Assembly: GCA_965153455.1 (NCBI GenBank)
Contig: OZ234497.1
Location: 17,663,872 to 17,727,871, forward strand
Direction of reading: 5' to 3'
DNA length: 64,000 bases
From: Sphagnum compactum
Taxonomy: Eukaryota; Bryophyta; Sphagnopsida; Sphagnales
The notes beneath the pieces were generated by a model. The model worked only from the letters and a program-made list of their open reading frames with translations, was not told where the DNA came from and did no database searches. Below, piece by piece: positions 34,633-45,445 of this stretch. The position numbers and the translations under genes are program-made. The number at the start of each line of letters is the position of its first letter. Position 1 is the stretch's first letter.

Positions 34633-36735
34633 GCTTTCAAAACAAAATTTGAAAAAAAAAAAGGTTTAACCCCTTATATCAGCATGGGGACTACGATATC
34701 GTAGTATAGAAACAGCTTCAACACATGTTTACCAAATAATTATTTTTTTTGAAGATTATATTTCAAAAATAGAATATTTCAAAAGATTATTCATTTTCCT
34801 TTTCAAAAATTTAGTCTTTGAAAATTAGAACTTTGAAAACTTTATCATTTTTAAAAATAATATAATTTGTGCTAAAGCCACGATGGTACTATGGGTATAC
34901 TCTAGTGAATGCACATTGACAGATCTCCATGTAAGTTTATAAGAGTAAGTCTACTCTGAAAGCAAAAGAATTATTTTTTGAAATTTTTTATGCATAGGTG
35001 TAATGATAGGGTGGTTACTTCTGAACAAGGAGTTCCCAAAGTAATCACCCTTGGCCTAAGGTGGGCACTTACTTCAAAAACTCCCCCACTCCAAGGGTGT
35101 TAGCAAGTGTAAAAATCAACAAAAAATATTATTTTGATTTTTCCCATGATACCCAGTGGGTATCATGAAGAAAAAAACGACAGTAAATGTTTCGAAAATG
35201 AAATGGAAATGGCCACCCACAAGATCATCTAAGGCAAGGCCACACTTGGTGTTAAGTTCAATGTTAGAAGAATGTTAAGGTAAACTGGCCCATCACCAAA
35301 GAGAGGTCGGTCACTGAACATCCATGTAGTGTAGGAACTAACTTACGTTAGAACAAAAAATTGCTTATGGGCGTTGTCTTTTTAACCCAATACCAAACAC
35401 TTGGTTTAGAAAAAAATTGTTTAAAATTTTTCATATTGGTGACCAACCATCAATTTTAGTGTTTCATATTAGGGGTTTAGGTGGGCACATTTGTAAAAAA
35501 ATTGAATAATATTACAAGGGATTAGTTTGGTGACGGGCCATGAGATGATTTTCATTATGCAAGGGGGGGAAGATGAGGGGTACTTTTAATGTTTGGTCAT
35601 GGGAAAAAAATGGTCCAATTTTATAGTAGCCCCAAGTTTGGGGTAGGAATGAGTGTTTGGTCATAGGCAATTGGAGTGCACATTAAATTGAGTATCACCA
35701 TGGTGATGGGGTGCAACGGTCATGTTAAATAGCACACAACTGACCATAAACAAGGATTAGGGTTTACAAGAATCCAATGCAAGAATAGCAACTACACATT
35801 AATTAAGGAAGGACTTCCAATTTCCCCCCAAATTCAAGCACATCCCATTCCCACCAAAATTAATTTGCCAAATTCACAAGGCTATGGTGCAAGGTTTGGA
35901 TTCACAATCCTATTTTTCAAATTCACAAGTAAAATTCTTTTAGTATGTTAGAGCTTCCAAATTGTGAGAGAGATAGTTTGAAAACCTTCATCAACATTTT
36001 GAGAGCATATGGGCTAGACCAGCAAAGGGAAAGTAACATAGGAATTATAAAGAGGTCTAAATTAAAAGCAAAAGTCTTAGCATATCAACCAGAACAAGGA
36101 AGGCATTTTAGAGTAGCGAAAGAAGAGCTACAAGAACTAGAGGTAGATTAGTAGAATCTAAATAATATATAGCCATTGAAGATCTACAACAACTTGAACA
36201 TTAAGGATCAAATCCTAGTGTTATCAATGATGAGATATGAACTCAAGATTCAGACGTGGATGTAGAAGGACAATTAAAAAAGCTTGTAATAGATTAGTTT
36301 TACAACCAAAAGTTCAAGAAATTTTTATTTTACCGCTAGGTGCAGAGTTCCATAATTTGTAGATACAATCTAAGTAGTCATAAGGGAGGCATGTTTTATC
36401 CAGCTCCAAGAAATCGTAGTTTGTTGTACACACCTACTACCTATACAAAAACAATAGACCAAGATTTAGTTTGGGATGACTTTGAACAGTCTATGCATTA
36501 ATAACTTCTTCCCAACAACTGAGACATATGCATTTCAGACATACCTTGACTTGTCATGCTTCTTTGAGAGCTAGGCAAAATATAAAAGATTTAAGTTTGT
36601 ACATCTTATAGGACCAAATAACACATCCCCAAGGTGTTGGAGGTTGGGTCTCTAGGGGGATTTAAATCATGATGATCAATGTATTTCGTAGGAGGCGAAG
36701 TGGACTATAAGAGGAACCAAATCAAAATAAGGAAA
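34633..36735. other. Intergenic; one short unassigned reading frame
   Basis: A charged 68-codon plus-strand frame at 35945-36151 (starting MLELPNCERDSLKTF) and fragments further right (for example KTIDQDLVWDDFEQSMH near 36450-36500) look like remnants of a longer protein-coding sequence, perhaps of a transposon. I cannot name it. The remainder is non-coding. Confidence 0.4.
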
Positions 36736-38416
36736 ATGTCCTACCATCTTGTAGACAAAAACCAACAAGAAAATAGAGGAGAGTTAATAGATGCAGTCCT
36801 TTAATCACTGGAGGCAAATGGACCAGTGAAGCATTAGAGGAGGCCATGGATGCAATTGACAATTTCATTGAGGAAGGCAAGAAAGCATTGGAACATACCT
36901 CTTACCTCATTGTCTGATCATTTGTATGGGAAAACAATATTTAGGAAACCTGGACCAGCAGGCGTGCTAGTAGTCGAAGAAGATCAAGTTGTGGTTGCTT
37001 GGGTTTTGTTTATGCAAGAAGTTGGGTTATTAATTAGCATACAATACTTAAAAATGAAAGTGGCAAAACTAATTCAAACAATGCCAACACCTTTTGGAAG
37101 AAGGGTATCAGGGAGTTCTTGGTGGTACTGGTTTAAAAACAGACATCCTAAGTGCAACATTTGTCAAGCTAAGGGATTGGATATTAGCCGAACACAAGGG
37201 CTGACAATTCAATCTTGCCAAAGCTTCTACCAGAACTTATAGTCCTTTTACAACAAACACAACTATGTTGCAGACCATATTTGAAATTCTAATGAAACAA
37301 ACATCCAAGCAAGAAGATAATCAGGAGCAAAGGTTCTTGCAAAACGAGGTTCACACCAGGTGTACAACACTATCCCAAAATCTAGGGAGTGGTTGACTAT
37401 TAATTGTATGGTCAATGTAGCATGAACAACATTGCCAGGGTTCTACATATTTAGAAGAGAAAGGATACGTGATGACTACATACAATTATGTAAACTAGGG
37501 ACTTGTATGGCTATGCAATCAAAGGCATCGATGATTACCTTCCTTTTCAAAGAGTTTCTGTCTTTTTTCAAAAGGTCTATACCAAGTGGAATATCCATAA
37601 CAAATAGGCATTTGTTCATTTTGGATGGGCATGAATCCTATGTCACCCTTGAAGCAATTGAACAAGCTCAAGAGTTTGGGTTGGATATGATTACTTTACC
37701 TTTGCATACATCTCATGCACTTCAACCTTTGGATGTGGCTTACTTCAAGCCTTTTGAAACTGCTTTCAAAAAGGAAATAGACATAATAATGGTTAGGAGG
37801 AACTACATAGAACTAGATAAGATAACATTGGCAGGGTGGGTAGACAAAGCATTAGACCTAGCATTTACAAGAAAAAAATCATGTTAGGGTTCAAAGGTAC
37901 AAGGATTTGCCACTTAACCATAAGACTATGGATTCAAAAACTGGTTCTAGTACTATGTACACATTGCAGAATCAAGCCAAGGAAGAAGAACTAGAGCAGG
38001 AGGATGGTGAACAAAACTGGACAGAACATATACTTGCAGAGGAGTTCATCAACATAGGTTCAACAACAGAAGTTCCAATTACTAGTCTATCTAAAGATCA
38101 ACCTAGGTATCATGTGAACATGCCTAGAATTCTTACAATCACTAACCATGCATTTGTAATAGAGTCAAGTAACATGGTTGAAAAATTGGCACAACCTTCA
38201 TTGGATGAAACTACAAAGTTCATAAACTTTGAAAGTTCAACTCAAGTGGCATTAGCACAGGGGTGTAATGGTTTGCTGTCATTGCCACATTTGCCTGCAA
38301 GAAGAACCAATGGAAGAGAATCATTAGTCGATTATTTTCAAAGCCATGTTGTAACATCAAAAAAATATTTGAAGAATATGCGGCAAAAGACAATGGATAC
38401 GGAGGCAGCAAAGTAG
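36736..38416 (+). pseudogene. Pogo/jerky-type transposase (HTH-CENPB-DDE_1), inactivated
   Basis: Cut-and-paste transposase remnant with domains in order. First is a psq/CENP-B helix-turn-helix (SLRKARKHWNIPLTSLSDHL, about 36868-36930; EEDQVVVAWVLFMQEVGL and SSWWYWFKNRHP to about 37150). Then come the DDE_1 core (LPGFYIFRRERIRDDY from about 37430; FILDGHESYVTLEAIEQA with the second Asp near 37625; LPLHTSHALQPLDVAYFKPF with the third near 37730) and an acidic C-terminal tail to 38416. The first catalytic position, expected as WNSDETG, reads stop-N-S-N-E-T-N (TGA at 37282-37284, AAT at 37291-37293), so the Trp is a stop and the catalytic Asp is Asn. Other stops and frame changes occur near 36800, 37240, 37422 and 37885. 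Terminal inverted repeats were not found. Confidence 0.85.
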
Positions 38417-39778
38417 ATTTGAGAAAGCAGAAGGTAAGAAAGACAAGGAAAACAAGCAAGAAAAACATTTACAATGTTGATTACAGTTGAAAAACTGGCT
38501 AAAAGAAAACTTGTAAAACAATGAGGCAATTTCATTACAACTTGGTCATCTTCAGTAATTAAAGAAGCAGGAGACATATTTCATTACAATTTCAAGGTAG
38601 GTCTTCGAGCTCACCTTCTTGGATACAGGGGTGTGAATCTTGGTGAAATAACATAAGTGCAAAAACAAGCTCAACAATGAACCTTGGCTCGAATGCAAGT
38701 CAAAAGGGAAGTTGCATCCTTGCAACAACCATAAATGGACAACTGAACTAGTGGGGTGGAATAGCTAAGGTGTGGAGCAACTATAGCTGAAGATGAATAA
38801 AATGTCAAGAATAATAGTTAATGCTGGGGTGGAATAGCTAAGAGAAGGAACAACAACTGCTAAGGTGGAACAACTAAGAGGAAGAATAATTGCTGTTGGG
38901 GTGGAATAACTAAGAAAAAGGGAATTATAGTTGAGGATGAACAAGAAATCAGGAATAGTAGTAGTTGTTAAGGTAGAACAACTAGGAGGAGCAGTAGCCA
39001 TTGCCAATGATGAACAATGTTTTTTGGTGATGTTAAAATTCTCTAATGATCCTATAATTCCAGATGTGATGCAAATTTACATGCAATTTGCCATATAAAA
39101 ATGATTATCTTATAAATATTTCACTATAGACATAGTAAATTGGATCAACAATTATGCGTTTTTTGGTGATGTCAAGATTGAAGGATCTCTAATCTTGTAA
39201 TTCTAGAATGTCACGTGAATTTACATGCATTTTCTTACATTGAAGTAATCAATGTAACACTGTGAGCCATGGATTATAGCTCAACAATTAGTTAAGCATT
39301 AGTTCCGTAATTTTCCTTAGTATTAATGATTTGAATGCTTATAAGCCTCCAAGTAGTGATTATTAATAGTTGAATCAGCTTTTGTGATATTTCTAGGCAT
39401 ATAGTACTTATTTATTTCAGTTGATGTAACTCTTAATCAGTTAAGCACCTAGTAAACCTTTTAAAGTACATTATCCCTTTTATGTTGCAGAGAAGGGAAA
39501 GGGGATGTAGAATTAGTTGTGATTTATTGATATATAGGGAATACAAGCCCATAATTAACAATAGCATTCCGCCATGACAAGGTTAAGTTAGTCTGTAGAA
39601 GAATTTTCAAGCACTAAGGATGTACTTGTAAGATTTTTAGGATGTAGTCCTAATACATCTTTATTTAGTTTCACTTCTATCAGACTTTTAAATACAATCT
39701 AATCAAACTTAAGTATTAACATTTCCGCTTGAGTAGCCTCAGGTGAATTACAACTGAATAACTGATTTAAAGGATAGA
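38417..39778. other. Intergenic with degenerate short repeats
   Basis: Imperfect repeats of GGGGTGGAATAGCTAAG and GGTGGAACAACTAAG lie at 38750-39000. Two diverged direct copies of a roughly 85-bp block containing TTTTTTGGTGATGT and TTTACATGCA lie at about 39009-39095 and 39148-39235. No gene was supported. Confidence 0.6.
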
Positions 39779-40192
39779 TCACAGTTGTAAAAAATCTAGG
39801 ATGCGGCGAATGGTGCGAGCGAGGTACTCGGCTCGATGCTCTAGGGGAAGTGGGTTGATCGGGCCTCGTAGCCAACGATAATGGCCATCACCGGGAACCC
39901 ACGTTCGACAATGGAGACGGACATCATCATCTTCGCACTGGCACTCTTCAAACCTTTCTGGAGCGGCTCCACGAGCAGGAACAAACTCTAAATAAATTGC
40001 TAAAGCATGTGGGTTAGGGGACAGTCGACGATCCCATACCGAACGAGCGACTCGAGTGCGCACCACTCTCCTGGGCAGTTCTTCTTCGCGCGGTCGTTGA
40101 GAAACATTCAAGTCGAGCGGTGCTTCTTCAAGCTCTTCTTATTGTACGGGTGCGACTAGAGGATTTGAAGGCGTAGCGTCATCGTCCGCCAT
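39779..40192 (-). pseudogene. Uncharacterised protein family member 2 (one in-frame stop)
   Basis: This is the relative of the ORF at 29237-29659. From an ATG at 40192 it reads MADDDATPSNPLVAPVQ, an in-frame TAA (40139-40141), then EELEEAPLDLNVSQRPREE and on to the shared C-terminus GHYRWLRGPI ... ARTIRRILDFLQL. Without the stop the protein would be 137 residues; an internal ATG at 40111 gives 110 residues. Conserved features are an Arg-rich centre, LSPNPHALAIYLEF, a Cys pair (CQC) and the W-x-PG-GHYRW block. The upstream non-coding sequence CATCAACAAAAACCA also resembles that of copy 1 (CTTCAACAAAAATCA). Function unknown. The conserved C-terminus despite a diverged N-terminus suggests past selection on that domain. 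Confidence 0.55.
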
Positions 40193-41100
40193 GACTAGTT
40201 GCACCTGCATCAACAAAAACCAAGAAAGTAGTACAAACAAGGTGGTACTTGCGTTCAAAAGGGGTCGAGGCCTTTTTATTTAACAAGTTAGGGTAGGCGT
40301 AAGGTGTGGAAGTGACGGCGGAACCTTATCAAAACTCGAACACCCTAGATTTAAGGGATTCATCAAACCCTAAATTCAACGGTGGATCTAAAAGTATGTG
40401 AGAGTTTTTTTTTTTATGCAAATTGTAATTCCAATTTACTATGTACTACATAGTTAATTAGTGCATAGTAAAGTAAATAGGAAGGGAATATCAAAGGAGT
40501 AAATGTTACACGAAAATGTTACTTCAACCATTGAATTAGTCAAGTAAGAACTCAAGGACTTTTCCTTGTTACTACCGATAATTTATCCTAGTAGTTAGTT
40601 ACTTGAAGTAATTAGGATGAAAAAGTAGGATGTGAGGGTCAACGGACGGAAAAGATATGGATCAAGCTCAAGAGACCTCATCAAGATATCCAAGATAAGG
40701 GGAAGGTTGGATCCTCCAAATCCCATTAGTCATGAGGATTTTCATCCTCTTTGATTGGAGGATGGAATATCTCTTGTGTTTCATTGGGCCCAAGGATTCT
40801 CATCCTAATTTCAATTGGATGGCCATTCATTCTCAGATTCTCATTGGCCCTTGAAGGATGAGGAGGCCATTGATTGGTGCAAAAGGATTTCAAAGCTTTC
40901 ATTAGACAAGGGGAACAAGCTCAAGGAAGGTCATGGAGGCTTACCAAGAAAGAAGGCATTGTGTGTTTTGAGAAAAGAGGAGAGGGAAGAGGAGAATGAA
41001 GTGTGAGAAAGGTTGTTAGTTCTTGTGTGTGGAGGTGTTCATGGAAAGGTTATGGGAAAAAATGAAGCATGGAATGGAGTTGTGTGTAGCAAATAATCGT
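40193..41100. other. Upstream region of family member 2, non-coding
   Basis: No gene was recognised. A possible splice acceptor (TTTGTTGATGCAG on the minus strand, about 40203-40215) lies just 5' of the start codon, so the family member may have an upstream exon that I cannot identify. Confidence 0.4.
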
Positions 41101-41102
41101 GG

Positions 41103-41474
41103 GGAAGCCTCTGGATTTTTGGTTTGATTAATTATTTCTCTCAAATCCACCGTTGGATTTGTGTCAAAATTAATTCAGTTTTAGTTTGCAAGGTTTAGAA
41201 GCTCCTCACAAAAATTCAGCATCATCGGCTTTGCTATGAGGGAGTTGCAGGTGTTGGAAGTAGAGGGTGTTGAAGTGGGTTTCATGGAATGATTTCCATG
41301 GGAAGGCCTCTGGACTTTTGGTTTAATTAATTATTTCTCTCAAATCCACCGTTGGATTTGTGTCAAAATTAGATCAGTTTTATTTTGCAAGGTGTAGAAG
41401 CTCCTCACAAAAATTCAGCATCATCGGTTTTGCTGTGAAGGAGGTACATTTGTTGAAAGTAGAGGAGGTTGAGT
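41103..41474. repeat. Tandem duplication, period about 199 bp
   Basis: Two copies (about 41103-41272 and 41302-41474) share TTCTCTCAAATCCACCGTTG and AGAAGCTCCTCACAAAAATT in the same order. The pair lies about 0.9 kb upstream of uncharacterised family member 2, mirroring the duplicated block upstream of member 1, although the two blocks differ in sequence. Confidence 0.85.
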
Positions 41475-42309
41475 TGTTTTTTTTCTTTCCTCAATCTAAG
41501 CAAGTGGTTTTTAGTTTCGGCTTAACTTTTGGTCAAAGACATAAATAAAGAATAAAAAATAAATAAAATCATGAGATTTGGACACAACGCATTAGATCCT
41601 TAGTGAAATTCATTATTTATCTTGAACCATTTACTTGTTAGACTACAACTACATAGTAGTTCCACTTCCAACCGGGTTTTATGTGAGTGCATACCTTAGT
41701 GGTGAAGGTGTGCAATAAATACTCACAAACACCATTAACAACCACAACAATTTGATTCAATAGTAAAGAAACTTATCTATACATTCATGGAAATCACTCT
41801 ACTCACTTACTTGAAAGTTATACCATTGTCATTATGTATAATCCAAATCATCACAACAATCCCCATTACATAAATGTATTTTCTCCATTGCATTTATGTT
41901 CATCTTCAACCCAAAAGTGAGTACACTACAACAAAGAGTAGACATTTTTAGCCAGTGAAGATGAACTTTGAGCTAAAGAGTAAGACTTCAACTGAGATCA
42001 ATGAAAGGCAAGTTGAATATCAGCTGCCACTAGTTTGGAAGATGTAGAACAACCTACTTTAAGTAGTGCAACAAATGAAATGGGAAAAATTAGACTTGCA
42101 ACAAGCAAGAACCAAGATCATCCACTACTAAACTACTTATTATAAAGCACACCATCAAAATTGAATAACAATTTCATGCTGCTTGCATAAAAACTTGAAC
42201 AAGAAATTTGAACTAAGGAGGTTTGAGCTCCTTTCAATCTCTAAAATTAGGCCTTGCCATATTTGTAGGACATTCACACATGCACTCGAGCTTCACATTG
42301 GGAACCATG
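41475..42309. other. Intergenic, no gene recognised
   Basis: AT-rich unique-looking sequence with only short reading frames. Confidence 0.5.
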
Positions 42310-42730
42310 GACCTATAACATAGAGAGGTGAACGGGAATCAAGTTGGGTGGAACCTGACCAATGCGCGGGAAAAAGACGAAAGGGGGACCAAGAATTGGG
42401 TTGAGGGGAACCCAACCCGTGCAGAGAGAGGAGACGAAAGGGGGACCAAAAATTGGGTTGGGGGGAACCCGATTCGTGCACAGAAAGGAGACGAAAGGGG
42501 GACCAAAAATTGGGTTGGGGGGAACCCGATTCGTGCACAGAGAGGAAAAGAAAGGGGGATTGAGAATCAGGTCAAGGGGAACTCAACCCATGCACAAAGA
42601 GGAGACATAAGGGGATGAGAATCCGGTCAGGGGGAACCCAACCCGTGTGTAGAGAAGAGATGGAATAGGGAGCTTGAATTGAGTCGAGGGGAAATCGACC
42701 CATGTGTAGAGAAGAACCTAACATGGGAGG
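42310..42730. repeat. Minisatellite, 57-60 bp units
   Basis: About six to seven purine-rich units contain GACGAAAGGGGGACCAA, TTGGGTTGGGGGGAACC and CGTGCACAGA. Near-identical central copies (42423-42480, 42481-42538) grade into degenerate ones up to about 42900. Because several units are a multiple of three, a 96-codon frame (GTKNWVGGNPIRAQ repeats) stays open, but this is best explained as repeat sequence. Confidence 0.85.
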
Positions 42731-43964
42731 AAAGCTCGAGGGTCATGTGCAAATTAGAAATAGACGGGAAGGAAAGTTCGAGGGGTCACGCGTAAAGAGG
42801 AGACGAATAGGGGAGGAAAGCTCGAAGAGGTGACGGGCAATGCGATTGTGGGAATTTGACCTGTGTGCGGAAAGGATACAAGAGGGGGAGGGTGTAGGGG
42901 GTTTTGGGGTCGGTACTGCATGGGACAGCGGCAACTAATTTAGGGTTTAAAAAACCTTTAAAGTTTGATAACCAAACGTTGTTTTGCCTTGTTTTAGGGT
43001 TTTAATCTCAACCGTTGAATAAAGGTGTTTAGTTTTTTCAATGAACATGATTAGTTTGAGCATGAGATTATTTGGTGATAGGGTGGATTTGTGACATGTG
43101 TCAGTGCAAAGATGTTTGTTGATAGGATTTCCATTCCTTGAACATAGATAGAAAAATTGTTTGGTAACTTTTTTCTTGGGACAATAAGATTGAGAACTTC
43201 TGGAGGCCATATCTTTTGCATCTCTAGTCCAAATCCAATGATCTAAAGCACACTAGTTGCCCCCAGAGCTCCTCTATAACTCATCTTTGGACCCCGGAAA
43301 CAACCATGGTCTGCCCAAATCACAAAGTTCCTCTGTGTTTTTAAGTGCACTATGATTATCCAGTTTACCCTAAAAAGTTTAAATTGGACATTGGTCCACA
43401 CTCCACACTTACAATGTTAAGTAACATCAAATCCTAAGTGATGAATGACATGGTCCTAGTGTTAAGCCAATATTAAAAGCCAATGTTAACTAACATTAAA
43501 TCCTAAAAGAAGATAGATTTTAAGGCTTAACATTGATGTTAGCTAAAGCCTTGCAAAATGAGCAATTAACTCAATGTTAAGCAACATGCATTCACAATTC
43601 TTTTTTCTTTCTTCATTTATTTTTTCTTTCCTCCTCTCTCCATTTCTTTATTTCTTCTCCCCCTCTCCTCACCTCCTCTCTTCTCTCCATCTTTATCTTC
43701 CCCCTTTCTTTCTCCATCTCAAAGAAATGACAACCAAAAAAAAACAAGTGGAAAAAAAACAAAAGAAAGAAAACACACACAAAAAAACAAAAAAGAAGAA
43801 GAGAAACACCAACAATACAATAAGACAAGAGAGAAGGAAATGCCAAAGGAAAAAACAAACAAAAGGTTTTAGGGCAAGAAGATATGTCAAAAAGGAAATA
43901 AGCAGAAAAGGAAAGCAAATGAAAAAGAAGAAGAAGAGAAAGTAACTTTTTAGGCGTTGAGCAG
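42731..43964. other. Intergenic with CT-rich and A-rich tracts
   Basis: A pyrimidine-rich tract at 43595-43715 is followed by an A-rich tract at 43730-43940. Together they create open frames of Ser/Leu/Phe or Lys composition that are not credible genes. Nothing else was recognised. Confidence 0.55.
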
Positions 43965-44242
43965 TGTTTTCATTTTTGTTGAAATTTTGCCAAATTTTGA
44001 CCTAAAAAATGCGATTTCAACTTGTACAAAGAATTTTCCATGAAACAAATCGCTCAAATTTGCGAGATTTCTAATAAATTGTTTTTACAAATTATTGTCA
44101 GATTTTTATGATATGTTCCAGTAGGTAGTCAAGAATATAAAAGGATCTTTTTTTTTTTCCTACCTTCATATTTAGTCTGCTGCCAAATCTTGCTAAATCA
44201 TCTTATGGATGATCATCACTTCAGCTACATCACAAAATTGAC
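43965..44242 (+). repeat. Dispersed repeat, copy 2 (about 280 bp)
   Basis: Direct-orientation relative of 23418-23697, roughly four-fifths identical by eye, ending in TTCAGCTACATCACAAAATTGAC. Confidence 0.75.
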
Positions 44243-44432
44243 CCTTGTGTGGAGTGACTTGCAGACATAGAAACTATAATTTAAAATTAGTTTCACTCAC
44301 CATCATGGTGTGAACAAGTTGATATAAAGTTAAGAGGTTAATGTTGCTTAAAGAATTATGATAATGCTAGTTATGATATTTTGTTGGCCTTGCCTACCAA
44401 GGCAAGGATTTTGTGTTTAGATTGATTATAGA

Positions 44433-45083
44433 GTATAGTAGCTTAATGGATTTTGGCCCCTAGGTGGTAGGTCTATTTTTTATATGAGGATTTTTGAAAG
44501 ATGATTTTGGCTTGTGTTGAAACTTGAGATTAGTTATAGAGTTATGATATCTTGAAGGATTTTGGTCTATTCTAGAGGAGTTTTTTGAAGATTGTATTTT
44601 TGCATCGTGAAATATTTGAATTTCCAGAATTCTCTTGTTGCCTTCAGATACTTTTTAATGTAAATGGCAAGGCCACAGTGTGACACACCCCTTGGTATGT
44701 TAGGGTGATATTTACTACAAACCCCCAAACACCAGGTATAGCCCCACCTTTAAAAATGTATTCTGAAAAACTGAAATGATAGCTAGTGTTTTCATACCAC
44801 ATGTATCCGGACAATCTGAACAAGGGGTGTGTCACATTGTGGCCTTGCCAATTACATTAAAAAATATCTGAAGGCAAAAGAAGAATTATGAAACTTCAAA
44901 TATTTCACCTTGCAAAAATATAATCTTCAAAAAAATCCTCTAAAAAAAACCAAAATCCTTCAAGATATCATAACTCTATACATAATCTCAAGTTTCAACA
45001 CAAGCCAAAATACATCTTTCAAAAATCCTCATATAAAAATAAACCTACCACCTAGGGGGCCAAAATCCATTAAGCTACTATAC
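44433..45083. repeat. Long inverted repeat (fold-back element), arms about 262 bp
   Basis: The left arm 44433-44694 (GTATAGTAGCTTAATGG ... GTGACACACCCCTTG) and right arm 44821-45083 (CAAGGGGTGTGTCAC ... CCATTAAGCTACTATAC) are reverse complements with scattered mismatches and small indels, separated by a 126-bp loop. Words such as GCCTTCAGATA, TTGAAACTTGAGATTA and CCCCTAGGTGGTAGG occur in both arms in mirrored order. A transcript through it would fold into a long double-stranded RNA. No protein is encoded. It may be a Foldback-type element or an inverted duplication. Confidence 0.88.
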
Positions 45084-45445
45084 ATACATTCCTACCTATT
45101 TACCTAACTAAACTACTTCCGCATTATCAACCTACCCACCCACATAGATGGCCTACCTATATTCATCTACCTAGTGTACTTACTTACCCACTCCTACTTA
45201 CATAGAACTAAAAAGGTAGATAGCAGGAAAGGTAAGTAAAGAAAAAGATTTTGGGTAAGTGAATATGTATGTAGGTAAGGAGGCTTTTTCTTTTGTTCTT
45301 TAGGTAGGTACACTAGGTAGGTGAATAGATATGTAGGTAGGCAATCTATGTGAATGATAGGTTGGTAACCTAAGTAGGTGGGGAGGTAACTTTTGGTGGG
45401 TAAGTAGTTTATGTAAATAGGTAATTAGGTACACTAGATAAGTTA
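45084..45445. repeat. CCTA and TAGG microsatellite in inverted arrangement
   Basis: CCTACC-type runs (about 45090-45200) are followed by GGTAGGTA-type runs (about 45225-45440) containing CACTAGGTAGGTGAATA, the approximate complement of TTCATCTACCTAGTG in the first half. It adjoins the long inverted repeat. Confidence 0.75.

Noticed and set aside
43574-43945. Open frame of 123 codons with a Ser/Leu/Phe start and a Lys-rich end, and its antisense Phe-rich frame
   Set aside because: Low-complexity CT-rich and A-rich tracts; no domain or codon structure.
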